Source: JANQSP01 sp965237565 | GTDB taxonomy: Bacteria; Bdellovibrionota; Bdellovibrionia; Bdellovibrionales; UBA1609 | DNA: 64,000 nt | NCBI GenBank assembly: GCA_965237565.1 | Contig: OZ250145.1 | Span: forward strand, 868,001 to 932,000 | Direction: 5' to 3' | Shown: one piece after another, positions 47,070-56,837 of the stretch | Layout of the letters: each line of letters opens with the position of its first letter | Position numbering within the stretch: position 1 is the first letter of the stretch | Position numbers and translations under genes: made by a program | The notes under the pieces: model-generated | The model's input: only the letters and a program-made list of their open reading frames with translations | Told to the model about the DNA's origin: nothing | Database searches by the model: none

Positions 47070-49442
47070 GTGATTGGTTCAGATAAGAATAAAGGTCGAA
47101 ATATGGACTCTTACGACCCTAGTGTTTCATCTAAACACATTGATTGGGCGGAGGACGGAGCTTCTCTTCCCTCCTCTCAAGAAACAGGGCAAAAAGAAAG
47201 CTCCGATTCTCCACAAAGAGATTTGGAAGAAAAATCGCATGCCTTGATTCAAGAAAATGAGAATTTGATGAATCGTCTCTCTGTTGCCATGAGGGAAAAA
47301 AACTTCACAGAATCTCAGCTTGAATCTTTGAATGCTTCCAACCAACAGCTCACAGATAAAAATGCTTTTCTTCAAGACCGGTGCCTGGTTTTGAAAGAAA
47401 AATATGAGAAACTGACGAGCAAAAACTTTCATGCCGAAGAAGATCATCTTTCTGATCTCAGTCGTGTGAAAGAAATGGAAGAAGAATTATCGACCTTGAA
47501 TCTTCAGCTAAAAAAAGCAGGAGAGGATCGAAATCAGATCCAAAATTTCAATCAGAATCTCAAGCAAAAGCTAGGCGTTTTATCAAAATATCGAGGCAAA
47601 ATAAAACCAATCGCTCAGAGAATGAAACTTGAAAACAATGAATTGAAACAAGCACTTGCCAAAGATGAAAAAAAGATTTTGGAACATGAGGAGATGGTTC
47701 AAATATTGAATGACAAACTCCAAACTCATTTGAAAGCACAAAAAAAATGGTGGCATTCAGATGAAGCAAAGAAAAAACAGCAACAGCATATTCGTTACAT
47801 TCGAAAGCTAGGTGATGAGCTTAATTCCCGATTTGCAAAAATCTCTAGCAAGGGAAATGCATTCCAAAAGTGGTATCTTGCCATCTTGAATAAGAAGCAA
47901 GAGCAATGGGCTTCGCAGAAAGAAAAAGACGAGAAAAGACTACTTGCGGAAAGCGAGCGTGCCATAACTTGTTTGCGGGCAGAAGGTGAGAAAAAAGAAA
48001 AACAGTTGCTTACAAAACATAAGCAGGCTCTGGTTCGTTTGGCGAAAGAAATGTCTCATTTGAATGTGCAAAAACAGAGCCACGAAGGAAGACTGCTTGC
48101 GGAGAGTGAGTGCGCCATGGATCGTTTGCGGGCAAAAGGTGAGGGAAAAGAAAAACAGTTGCTTGCAGAAAATCAAGATAATGTCCAAAAGTACGAGCGA
48201 ATTTTGTATCACAATGAACAAAAGATGAACAAAGCCGTCATAAAATACAAACAACTAAAAACACATTGGCACAAAACAATCAGCAAGATCATTCAAAAAA
48301 AGGAAGTAAGAGAAGAAAGTGTCATCGAGAAGCTTCATAAAGATAAAAAGCAACTCATTGATCAACTAAAAAACGAGATAAAAGAGCTGAGTTCGAGAAA
48401 AGAAAAAGAATTGGAACAATTACAAGGGGAACATGAGTCTTTATTGAAAGAGCTGAGTTCGAGAAAAGAAAAAGAATTGGAACAATTACAAGGGGAACAT
48501 GAGTCTTTATTGAAAGAACTGAGTTTGAGAAAAGAAAAAGAATTGGAACAATTACAAGGGGAACATGAGTCTTTATTGAAAGAACTGAGTTTGAGAAAAG
48601 AAAAAGAATCAGAAGAAAAAACGCAGAATTATAAACAATCTTTGCAAGAGCTTAGTGATGAAAGAACTCAATTGAAAGAAGAGATTGAAAATTTGAACCA
48701 AAATTATACAGACTCTGAGAGGGAAATTCGGCAGAAAATGGAAGGGGATTTTGAGTCAGAAAAAACTTCTTTACTGAACGAAAAACAAGAAGCTCTCTCA
48801 AAGATTGAGGAAAAGTATCAGTTGCTTATGAGTGATATGCAAGGGGCCCAAGAACAAAAACTTAGGGAGTTAAGAGATGAATACGATCTTGAGTTCAGCA
48901 AGAAAGCATCCACATTGGACAGCAGGATCATGGAGATTACAGAAGAGCATGACGATCAACTGCATAATTTAAGAAACGAAATGGAAAAAGAACTACTTGC
49001 GGAAAGACGGAATTCACTCGCTAATAAGGAAACATACGAAAAGGATATTGAAAAATTGCAAAAAGATTTTAGAGAAATTCAATCAGAGTTGGAATTGAAA
49101 AGATTCAAACTCACTAGTTTGGAATCAACCAAAACATATGGTGAGAAGGAATTGACAGATTTACAAAAGGCTAATGTAGAACTCAAAGAACGCAACCAGA
49201 CTCTTCAAACTCTTTGGGAGAACCAATGCCCAGAGATGGAAAAGCAAAAACAACAAATCGCCAGCTTGCAACAACTAAACAGACAACTCAGTCAAGCATT
49301 TCACGATGAGAGTTTCAAATTTCAGCCTGAGCCTAGTGGATCCATCACCAAGGAAAGAAAAAAGAATTTCTCTCTCCTCTCTCCAAAAGAAGAAGACAAA
49401 AGCATTGGCGACTTATTGAAAGAGATTCATCTACACGACTAG
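47070..49442 (+). CDS. Long coiled-coil protein with tandem repeats
   Basis: 790 residues, mostly heptad-rich coiled coil from ~45 to ~750, very rich in Lys, Glu and Gln, with no signal peptide or membrane segment, so probably a cytoplasmic rod. Two diverged copies of a LLAESE.A...LRA.GE.KEKQLL unit occur at ~290-370, and residues ~438-510 hold three exact-length 22-residue repeats. The C-terminus (LLSPKEEDKSIGDLLKEIHL) may be a short docking motif. GTG 47070 is the longest start; ATG 47103, with AAAGGT five bases upstream, is at least as good. Structural or polarity-scaffold roles are typical of such proteins; this is inference. Confidence 0.8.
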   Translation: MIGSDKNKGRNMDSYDPSVSSKHIDWAEDGASLPSSQETGQKESSDSPQRDLEEKSHALIQENENLMNRLSVAMREKNFTESQLESLNASNQQLTDKNAFLQDRCLVLKEKYEKLTSKNFHAEEDHLSDLSRVKEMEEELSTLNLQLKKAGEDRNQIQNFNQNLKQKLGVLSKYRGKIKPIAQRMKLENNELKQALAKDEKKILEHEEMVQILNDKLQTHLKAQKKWWHSDEAKKKQQQHIRYIRKLGDELNSRFAKISSKGNAFQKWYLAILNKKQEQWASQKEKDEKRLLAESERAITCLRAEGEKKEKQLLTKHKQALVRLAKEMSHLNVQKQSHEGRLLAESECAMDRLRAKGEGKEKQLLAENQDNVQKYERILYHNEQKMNKAVIKYKQLKTHWHKTISKIIQKKEVREESVIEKLHKDKKQLIDQLKNEIKELSSRKEKELEQLQGEHESLLKELSSRKEKELEQLQGEHESLLKELSLRKEKELEQLQGEHESLLKELSLRKEKESEEKTQNYKQSLQELSDERTQLKEEIENLNQNYTDSEREIRQKMEGDFESEKTSLLNEKQEALSKIEEKYQLLMSDMQGAQEQKLRELRDEYDLEFSKKASTLDSRIMEITEEHDDQLHNLRNEMEKELLAERRNSLANKETYEKDIEKLQKDFREIQSELELKRFKLTSLESTKTYGEKELTDLQKANVELKERNQTLQTLWENQCPEMEKQKQQIASLQQLNRQLSQAFHDESFKFQPEPSGSITKERKKNFSLLSPKEEDKSIGDLLKEIHLHD
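48381..48608 (+). repeat. Tandem 66-bp repeats in the coiled-coil gene
   Basis: Units start at 48381, 48447, 48513 and 48579 (the last is partial, ~30 bases). They are nearly identical and encode KELSSRKEKELEQLQGEHES plus two Leu residues; copies 3 and 4 read SLRK instead of SSRK. A 22-residue unit keeps the heptad phase nearly intact (three heptads plus one). Confidence 0.95.
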
Positions 49443-49450
49443 AGATCTGT

Positions 49451-52400
49451 CTAATTTCTAACAAAGTTCAAAATGTCCACATCAGCCAATTGTATAGAAG
49501 AAAAAAACCTCACCCAGCTCTCCATTAAGTTGCTTTCTGGTTTTTCTTCCGGTTCTGGGGTTTTTTTTCCTTCCACAGAGTAAATGCCAGGAGAATGGCC
49601 GGTGAAATGAAACATCCTAGGCGTCTCAAATCCTTTTCGTAACTGCGAAGTGAATTCAATTTTTTTATCGAGTAAATATTCGTAATTCCCTTCACCGCTT
49701 CTGCATTCCAATCCTTCCTTCAGTTGATTTTCGTTATTTGTGATATAGCAACTGATGTCGCTAATAAATTTGTCACGTTCATTTTTGCCTCTTAAGTTAA
49801 TAATAAAGGGCCTGTTGCGATAATTGTTGGGATCCAAAGTAATCGCATTGTTGATAGCATCTGCACTATACTTCGGGTAAATGTAGTAGTAATCCTCTGT
49901 AATAGAGGCATTTGATTCTTGCTCATTGGAACAAAGAAACATTCCTATATCTTTATAAATAGCTTGAACCATTTTGTTCTTTTCAACCCAGATACGATTG
50001 TACTTTATAGATTCTGATTCAAAAGCACTGAAACGAGGACGAATCACTATACAATGCCTATATTTGTTCAGTTGGATTTCCAAAGGAGTGTGTTCCATAT
50101 TCAATTCTACTCCTTTGTCTACACGGTAGCTGATCAGTCTTCTCTTACCTGTTCCTTCATAAGAGCTATAAGAATATCCAGTACGACCCATCAAGCCAGT
50201 GAGGGATGCAATGGAGGATCCGGCTAAGGCAGCTGCAAATAAGCTTGCGCCCCTTCCAGCTTGAGTCGCAAATTGAGTAGCCGCAATTGGCAACAACAAA
50301 GAACCAGTAATTTTAGTAGCAGCTAATGCACTTCCCACAGCCAACAAAGGTATAGTCAACAGATTTAGTGTGCTTCCTATTTCTGTTTGGGAAGTTTGAT
50401 TGGCTCCTTGATCTCTTTGTGTATTCATCAGAAAGTCCTGACTGGCTCTTAGGCTGAGCATTTCCCCATTCTTGTAATCATGTTTTTTCACCTGATCAAC
50501 GCTTCCTACAACAATTTTGTTTTCGAAGCCAAAAAAATGAGAAGGATTTAATAAGCACTTACGGACTGGGTGAATATCTTTTTCAGGTTCACCAAAAGTT
50601 GGTTTATCCATTTGCATTTGATTGAAATATTTTTGCAAGCCAAATGCGAGTTGCTTTTGTGTAACAGTTTTTGTTTTTCTGTTGGGGCTGGATAAAACAT
50701 TTCTCACACTCGTTGTGGTAATATTTTTTGTAGATAATTCAGTAAAATTTTTCTCAAGCCTTCTTTGCACTTCAGTGCTTTGTTTTGTCTCTCTTCCATC
50801 TGCCCATTCATGCAGATTTATAATTTCACGCATGAATCCTTTTTCATTCTGCAACAAACCTTCTTTTCTCAGGTCTTGCAAATAGCTCTTATACAATCCA
50901 TGGATCTCTTCAAGGTCTTCATTTAGAGTCTTTTGCATTTTCGTTCCCACTTCATTGCTAGAAAAGGAAATGACTCCTCTCAATTTGTAGTAAAATGTTT
51001 GTTTGATAAATTTTCTAAATCCATCTAGGAGTAATTCCTTGTTTACATATTGTTTTGTATAGAAGTTTTCAAACCAAAATCCACAAAGGCCATGCATGAA
51101 AGAGATTGTTTCTTTATCTAGATTACCTGCTGAAATATCGAAATTACTTACTTCTATCCCAGAGTTGATGATTCTTTGCAAAGACTCATTTGTTAATTCT
51201 GTCAGCTCTGGCAGTTCCATAATCTTCTGGCTCAGTTTGAGATAAAGATCATGGGAGGTTTTTAAGGATTTATGGATTAATTTTGTTTCTGTTTCCCCAG
51301 GTAAAATTTTATCCAGTATGGTTTCATTTAATTGAATTGCCACTCGTGTTTCGTTAATAGTACGGATATGCTGATTCACATTCTTTAAAAATGTTTCTCC
51401 TATCTTGCTTTTATCCGAACCGCAACTTTTGCTTAAGGGGGAATCCATGCCAACCGTGCAAAGAGCATTTGTGCTAGCAAAATATTCTATGTGGTTATTA
51501 AATAGATTTTTATCCTCTGATTCTGAGCAGAATGTACTGGTTGAACTTGATGGTTTTATGCCTTCTGTGATGCCAGTTATTTTATTTTCTTGTTTCAGGT
51601 TCACACATTCTGAGGTACCTTTATTGGGATTAAACTGGAGTGTTGTTTGCGTACTTTTTTGATCCCTAGATGTTGGAGTTGTCTTATTTGCTATCTCTTG
51701 CAGATCATTCATAGTTATGGGGGACTGCTTGCTACAATTGGGTTGAGAATAAGAGGTAGAAGAAGAAGCAACATTTTCACAATTGGGAATATTCGTGAGA
51801 CTATTGAGAATTGTTTTTATTGCTGTTGCTTTTGATTCGCCAAATTTTTCAATTAGTCCTTTTTCTATTTCTTGAATGTTTGCCCGTAGCAATTGCAAAA
51901 CATTTGTATCTGCTAGCAACAAATTTTGGTACTGTGTTGAATTCGTTTCATAACTTACGGCATCTTTATAAGAAAGAACAGTATTTCCCGATTCGTTGTT
52001 TCGTTTGGAGTTTGTGATCATTTCACTGATAGATATTTTGTATTCCTCTATTATTTCTCTATCCTTTACTTCCTTATAAATAGTGGACAAGCGATCGAAA
52101 AAACCTTCTGGGTTCTTTTCACTATCATTACCAGCTTGATTAGACTGAGCGGCTATCAATTCATTTGCAATATTCCAATTCGTCCATGAGGAAGGAATCA
52201 TGGGCGTTTGATAGGTGTTTATGAATAGGTCATAAAATTCTCTAGCAGAATAAGGAGAATTTCTAATATTTTTTACTGTTGCTTTCCAGTCAAAATTAGG
52301 AGAGTGGGGATTGTCGTGCACTCCGCAATTTTGAGTTCCATCATTACAAATAATGTCTTTTGGATTGGCTGGTATGACTCGAAAAACCAATATATTTTTG

Positions 52401-55078
52401 GAATTAGCAAAAAGCAAAGTTTCAGCCACAATGCGAAAATCAATATCGGTTTTCACCATTCCATCTCTGATAAGAATAGGGATGTTTTCTGGAGGACTGA
52501 TGAAGTCTGATTTTTTTATGCATTTGGCACTTCCTTTGCCATCATCAATGATTCCTGTATCACAATTATAGAGAGTGGAAGAACCGCCCCTTCCATCTTG
52601 AGCGCTAGAATCCCAAGTATGATTTCTCTTATCTCCTCTCACCATACTGAAATTTCCATCGAATCTTTCCTGATCATTTTTCAGGGCAGCCATTTGGAAG
52701 ATATAGATACCATCTCTTATGGGACCTTTATTTTGTTGTCCTCTGGGGATGTCATCATAACGTACAATCTTTGGTGAAACTTTGAATCTCATATTGTAAT
52801 AAAAATTTCTATTTAAAGAGGAATCGATGAGGTAAGTGGGGTATGTATTGATAGAACGAAAAAGATGAATGTAACTTTGCGGGGGCGGTACAGCTTTCGA
52901 ACTTGTAAATTTTTTGTAAAAATTATTGGCCCTTTTATCTTCTTCGTTAATGACAGGCTCTTTGTTGTCAGTGGCAAGCGTTTCGTCGTCAGGGACAAGT
53001 GTTTCAATAAAAATTTTCTTGAAATTTATAAAAATGTCTATCCAAGAGTTTGAAGACACTGGGTTTCCATCAGTGGGAGGATACAGATTTTTGTTGTGAC
53101 AAAAAATCTTGTGAATAGTTTTTAGTAATTCATCTGACCTGCTTTTAGATTCACCCTTTAAGGTGATTTCAGAGGTCTCTTTTGATAAAAGGTGTTTGAT
53201 ATTTTTTTGCTCTTCTTTCCTTTCATCGCTTTGTTTTCCACTTTGTGTCTTCGCTTGATTTGCAAAGAGGCAAGTAGTTCTTATTTCCTCATCTGCTTGG
53301 TCGAAACCGTGAGTGAATCCATAATCCCAAGGGTTGATAGAGACAATTCTTTTCACCGAGAGATCATCTTTTTCATTTGAAAATTCAATGAGTTTCAGAA
53401 AATACCTTTGTCGCTTGTACCAGTATTGTTTGGTTTCAATAGTAAAACTAATATTTCCCGATTCATCTGTCTTTCCTTCGATGTTTTTTTTCTTTCCACT
53501 GCTTAGATCAGTAATGGCTATATTTATCCTAGTATCATTCACCGCTGCACGAGCTAAAGGGTCTGTAATTTTTGTTTCAACGATGGTTTTGATCTTCCGA
53601 GTGAGCCAATCTTCTTTCTTTACTCCATTGAATCGGAGGAACATTCTTTCCACAGACCATCCCGCTCGTCTTACTCCGTCTTCATTCTTGTCTAGTGTAG
53701 AGAGTATGCATTGATTCCAAATATTCTGGTGGTTGGGTTTTTCTAAGCATTGATCCTGCTCAGATTTTTTTTTGGCATCATTTTTTTCTGTAAGTGGTAC
53801 GTTTTTCTCATTCTCCTTCGATTGAGCAGCCTTTCGTATTTTGTTATAATGTTTCACATCTAGGGAGGCGTTCAATTCTAGTTCCTGATGAGAATCCAAA
53901 ATTTTATCAAGGCTTGAAGCGATAGAATAAATTCCCTCAAAAGAATTGATTCTTTTGCTCGTATTACCTATCGGGATCACTTTGATATAAAGACTGATTT
54001 CTTTGTTATACGCTTCGAATGGGATTTTCCACTCAAAAGGTTCTCCCACCAATTGATTGTCCTGAAATCTTGTCCGAATTTTTTGTGAATTATCCTTATC
54101 TTTATCCTCTTCATCCATTTTCATACGAAAATACTTATTGATCGATGCTTTATTCTTCATGGTGATAAGTAGCTTGGGTTCAATTCTAAAATTGCCGGCG
54201 TGGATAGGATGATTTTGCAAATCATTGCCACTCACACCAATGATACTGTACTTGAGTTCAGCCTTAATGTTTCCTTTTAAGATTCGGTTGATTTGATTCG
54301 AACCACCATCTGTTACGTTCAAATCAATTGTGGGTATGACAATATTTACTTTTTTTGTTTTTTCTGCTTCTAAAAATGCCAATCCATTTTTTTCAATGTC
54401 TTTTTTCAAGGTGCTATCGTGCTTGTGGTATTCAGCCCGGTAGTCAGCCACTTGAATATCCTTATGCTGATTCTCTTGTGGAAACTTCAGCCAGGGGTTT
54501 ACAGCCAAGGGAAGATGAACCATACCGGGCCAACTCGCCGACTCTCCTTGGAAGTATCTATCCAGAACAATCCATCGAGATCGGGGAGTGTAGCTGTAGT
54601 CATATTCTTCCGTCCAATTGACGCAACCAGTTCCATCTGCGGTCACTGTAATAACTGGCTGTTTCTTGCTCAAATTGGTGGTACGTGCTGCTGCACTTTG
54701 ATTGGCTTCTTTGGAACTGGCTGGCTTTGAGCTGGCTGAATTTGAATGATTGGTTTCTATCTCCTGCTCGGGATTTGTTTTGGGTTTTTTTTCTTCCAAC
54801 TCAGCTTTTTCTAAAGCCTTCTCCGTATTCGCAATCCGATATGTTGTATAGGGTAGGGACGATTCAGCCCTCTTTCTATCACGAAGACAGGCCTTGAGTT
54901 GAAGCGTGAATTTTTCAGGGAGAGCTGTCTGAGTCAAAATGGTCAAATTTCCTGTAACTTCATCTACAGTAAAAAGGCTAATAGAGAATTTCCCATCAGA
55001 CTTCACATTTGTTTCCAAACAAGACGTGGTGAAAAAAATAGAAAGAAAAAACAAAAAGAGTGATTTAAATTTTCGCAT
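49451..55078 (-). CDS. Giant (1875-residue) lipoprotein, function unknown
   Basis: The N-terminus is a lipoprotein signal with lipobox F-T-T-S-C (Cys20). The first ~300 residues look beta-rich (FSISLFTVDEVTGNLTILTQ, VTADGTGCVNWTEEYDYSY) and include a Ser/Ala/Glu-rich insert. Long helical and mixed regions follow. A Gly/Ala-rich hydrophobic stretch at ~1650-1720 (LLTIPLLAVGSALAATKITG and LFAAALAGSSIASLTGLMGR) could insert in a membrane. The end carries a Pro/Glu-rich segment (KKTPEPEEKPE). I recognise no family. It overlaps the upstream barrel gene by 14 bases, so the two should be made and probably act together at the outer membrane. Confidence 0.8.
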   Translation of the reverse strand: MRKFKSLFLFFLSIFFTTSCLETNVKSDGKFSISLFTVDEVTGNLTILTQTALPEKFTLQLKACLRDRKRAESSLPYTTYRIANTEKALEKAELEEKKPKTNPEQEIETNHSNSASSKPASSKEANQSAAARTTNLSKKQPVITVTADGTGCVNWTEEYDYSYTPRSRWIVLDRYFQGESASWPGMVHLPLAVNPWLKFPQENQHKDIQVADYRAEYHKHDSTLKKDIEKNGLAFLEAEKTKKVNIVIPTIDLNVTDGGSNQINRILKGNIKAELKYSIIGVSGNDLQNHPIHAGNFRIEPKLLITMKNKASINKYFRMKMDEEDKDKDNSQKIRTRFQDNQLVGEPFEWKIPFEAYNKEISLYIKVIPIGNTSKRINSFEGIYSIASSLDKILDSHQELELNASLDVKHYNKIRKAAQSKENEKNVPLTEKNDAKKKSEQDQCLEKPNHQNIWNQCILSTLDKNEDGVRRAGWSVERMFLRFNGVKKEDWLTRKIKTIVETKITDPLARAAVNDTRINIAITDLSSGKKKNIEGKTDESGNISFTIETKQYWYKRQRYFLKLIEFSNEKDDLSVKRIVSINPWDYGFTHGFDQADEEIRTTCLFANQAKTQSGKQSDERKEEQKNIKHLLSKETSEITLKGESKSRSDELLKTIHKIFCHNKNLYPPTDGNPVSSNSWIDIFINFKKIFIETLVPDDETLATDNKEPVINEEDKRANNFYKKFTSSKAVPPPQSYIHLFRSINTYPTYLIDSSLNRNFYYNMRFKVSPKIVRYDDIPRGQQNKGPIRDGIYIFQMAALKNDQERFDGNFSMVRGDKRNHTWDSSAQDGRGGSSTLYNCDTGIIDDGKGSAKCIKKSDFISPPENIPILIRDGMVKTDIDFRIVAETLLFANSKNILVFRVIPANPKDIICNDGTQNCGVHDNPHSPNFDWKATVKNIRNSPYSAREFYDLFINTYQTPMIPSSWTNWNIANELIAAQSNQAGNDSEKNPEGFFDRLSTIYKEVKDREIIEEYKISISEMITNSKRNNESGNTVLSYKDAVSYETNSTQYQNLLLADTNVLQLLRANIQEIEKGLIEKFGESKATAIKTILNSLTNIPNCENVASSSTSYSQPNCSKQSPITMNDLQEIANKTTPTSRDQKSTQTTLQFNPNKGTSECVNLKQENKITGITEGIKPSSSTSTFCSESEDKNLFNNHIEYFASTNALCTVGMDSPLSKSCGSDKSKIGETFLKNVNQHIRTINETRVAIQLNETILDKILPGETETKLIHKSLKTSHDLYLKLSQKIMELPELTELTNESLQRIINSGIEVSNFDISAGNLDKETISFMHGLCGFWFENFYTKQYVNKELLLDGFRKFIKQTFYYKLRGVISFSSNEVGTKMQKTLNEDLEEIHGLYKSYLQDLRKEGLLQNEKGFMREIINLHEWADGRETKQSTEVQRRLEKNFTELSTKNITTTSVRNVLSSPNRKTKTVTQKQLAFGLQKYFNQMQMDKPTFGEPEKDIHPVRKCLLNPSHFFGFENKIVVGSVDQVKKHDYKNGEMLSLRASQDFLMNTQRDQGANQTSQTEIGSTLNLLTIPLLAVGSALAATKITGSLLLPIAATQFATQAGRGASLFAAALAGSSIASLTGLMGRTGYSYSSYEGTGKRRLISYRVDKGVELNMEHTPLEIQLNKYRHCIVIRPRFSAFESESIKYNRIWVEKNKMVQAIYKDIGMFLCSNEQESNASITEDYYYIYPKYSADAINNAITLDPNNYRNRPFIINLRGKNERDKFISDISCYITNNENQLKEGLECRSGEGNYEYLLDKKIEFTSQLRKGFETPRMFHFTGHSPGIYSVEGKKTPEPEEKPESNLMESWVRFFSSIQLADVDILNFVRN

Positions 55079-56519
55079 AATTCGTCCTTAAAAAAAGCAA
55101 AAAGTATGTTTGGTTCTTGGATATCGAATCTTTTCTCACGGGGTAACTTCTCAGGACACCAAGGCCAATTGCCATATTTTTGTTGTAAAGATCAAAGGTA
55201 ATATTCCCCAAATAGCCTTGGCGATTATTGTGGCCGTATGTTTCACTACTGTAGTATCCCACCGAAGAGTCAGATTGATTCACGAAGTATTCCAAAGTGG
55301 TTGTGATTCTTAGGTTCTCCGTTACGTCGAAGGGAACACTCAGACTGTAAAGTTCGCCTTGGCTGAAATTGTCTTCATTTGGGATGTTCCAATTATCAAT
55401 GTGGTGTATTTTTAGTTGCAGTCCCAAGTTGGAAAAAATTTGGAAAGAAGGTTCTAGGGCTAAATAAGCTCCATAGTATTTGTGCTTAAAATCACCTGGA
55501 GAACCAGAGATGGTGTTCCCATAAAGCATGGCGTTTATCGCAATATCCCTTGTCAAATTGGAAAAATGAAAGAACGTCCCTCTCATCTTTACTTTGTAAA
55601 AAGTTTTTGGATCATAGGTCCAAAAAATAGAATGGGTAAGGAACAAAGGGGTTTTCGTGAGTTTTTGCGTGTTATAGGAGTTGTCGTCTGAAAAGGTATT
55701 TGTGATTGCCTGTTGAAAATTCAAATGCAGTTCATGCTTATCGGGAGCAGAAAGATGAATTTCCTCCAGTAGGGAAGGAAAAGGAATATCGGCCATTAAC
55801 AAAGGCGCTCCCAAAAATCTCTGGTTGATAGCGCCAAAATGCATTGTTAACCAGTCGCTTGCTGTCCATAGAAAAGCAATTTCTTTGTGATAGATTTTGT
55901 CAAATGCTTCAAGTTTTTTATAAATTTTTTGGATGGAACCAGAACCAGTCAGAAGTTCGAACTCCGCTCTAGCAAAAAGAGAATTTGTGAGTTGAGTCAA
56001 AATTTTCGCGTTCAATTTGGCTCGTATCATTTGCTCTCCATCTGTACTCTGGGATTGAAAGGAAAAGCCGTCTATAGCCATTTTCCACCAGCCTTCGAAG
56101 GTACCGGATTGCGAGCCAATGATTTGGCTTCTTTTTTCAATCAGATCTGAATCATGCAACCAATTGGGTAGTGGTTTTAGGTAGGTGGGAGGAGTATCAA
56201 ATAAGGAAGAATCAAAAATGTCTATCAACTGTGTTTTTGCATTTTCCTCCTTGAATTTTTCGTAAGAGCTAACAGAATTCCTATCTATATTGATTTGAAT
56301 TTGGTTTTTTTTGTTCTTCCGAAAAGAACGGGCGCTCACTTTCTTAATAGAACTGGGAGCTCTTCTTCCTGTGCGGGAGTTTTGTGAAGTTATTTTTTGG
56401 AGTGACTTTTTAGCTGTATTTGATGAGGGTATCTTTGCCAGTATTTCTACAGGTGAAAGAAGGCAAAGCGTACAAAGAACGCAAGCGATCGGCTGAATTT
56501 TCCTGTAAAAACAAAGCAT
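55065..56519 (-). CDS. Probable outer-membrane beta-barrel protein
   Basis: 484 residues. A signal peptide (~1-28, ending I-L-A) is followed by a basic low-complexity linker (~30-85) and then about 380 residues of alternating amphipathic strands with aromatic girdles (AKLNAKILTQLTNSLFARAE, YGAYLALEPSFQIFSNLGLQ, LRITTTLEYFVNQSDSSVGY), typical of an outer-membrane barrel. The last strand is TYFLLFLRTNYAKI; it lacks the usual terminal Phe but is similar. The Lys/Arg-rich linker could reach peptidoglycan. It is the first gene of a two-gene operon with the giant lipoprotein. Confidence 0.7.
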   Translation of the reverse strand: MLCFYRKIQPIACVLCTLCLLSPVEILAKIPSSNTAKKSLQKITSQNSRTGRRAPSSIKKVSARSFRKNKKNQIQINIDRNSVSSYEKFKEENAKTQLIDIFDSSLFDTPPTYLKPLPNWLHDSDLIEKRSQIIGSQSGTFEGWWKMAIDGFSFQSQSTDGEQMIRAKLNAKILTQLTNSLFARAEFELLTGSGSIQKIYKKLEAFDKIYHKEIAFLWTASDWLTMHFGAINQRFLGAPLLMADIPFPSLLEEIHLSAPDKHELHLNFQQAITNTFSDDNSYNTQKLTKTPLFLTHSIFWTYDPKTFYKVKMRGTFFHFSNLTRDIAINAMLYGNTISGSPGDFKHKYYGAYLALEPSFQIFSNLGLQLKIHHIDNWNIPNEDNFSQGELYSLSVPFDVTENLRITTTLEYFVNQSDSSVGYYSSETYGHNNRQGYLGNITFDLYNKNMAIGLGVLRSYPVRKDSISKNQTYFLLFLRTNYAKI

Positions 56520-56628
56520 GTAATTCTTCCTCTTTGGTTCTCATTTTAAAAAACTCAAAAATAATCTCTAACAATTTACAAACAACCATTTGTCGTTTCA
56601 TGTTCTCAATTTCACTCTAGCCACTATA

Positions 56629-56648
56629 ATCTGTGAAGACTCACAGAT
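56629..56648. promoter_or_regulatory. CRP/FNR-like palindrome 1
   Basis: ATCTGTGA-AGAC-TCACAGAT is a perfect 8-base inverted repeat with a 4-base centre. Half-sites TGTGA/TCACA are those of CRP, while the 4-base spacing is that of FNR-type sites. It could equally form an 8-bp RNA hairpin with an AGAC tetraloop. Confidence 0.5.
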
Positions 56649-56692
56649 AATGTTTTCTCTTTTCCTATTCTCGGTTTCACTCTAGCCCAGCC

Positions 56693-56712
56693 ATCTGTGA
56701 AGACTCGCAGAT
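56693..56712. promoter_or_regulatory. CRP/FNR-like palindrome 2
   Basis: ATCTGTGA-AGAC-TCGCAGAT, identical to palindrome 1 except A to G in the right arm (still a U-G pair in RNA). It lies 64 bases, about six helical turns, from palindrome 1. Confidence 0.45.
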
Positions 56713-56837
56713 AAGCCTTTTTCTTTTCCTATCCTCGGTTTCACTCTAGCCAATTTATTCGCAAAAATTTACAAACAAAGCGTATTTGTTGTTTTCAGAG
56801 CTTCATTTTGCTCTATTTCATTTGTCTCTATGACAAA

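Larger units (their letters stand above)
56610..56751. repeat. Three tandem ~64-bp repeats with TTTCACTCTAGCC
   Basis: TTTCACTCTAGCC occurs exactly at 56610-56622, 56675-56687 and 56739-56751. The first two units continue with a palindrome and a pyrimidine-rich run (TTTTCTCTTTTCCTAT, TTTTTCTTTTCCTAT). The third keeps only its start, then diverges. Confidence 0.9.

Noticed and set aside
56610..56751. CRISPR array
   Set aside because: There are only three imperfect tandem units with no unique spacers and no cas genes nearby.
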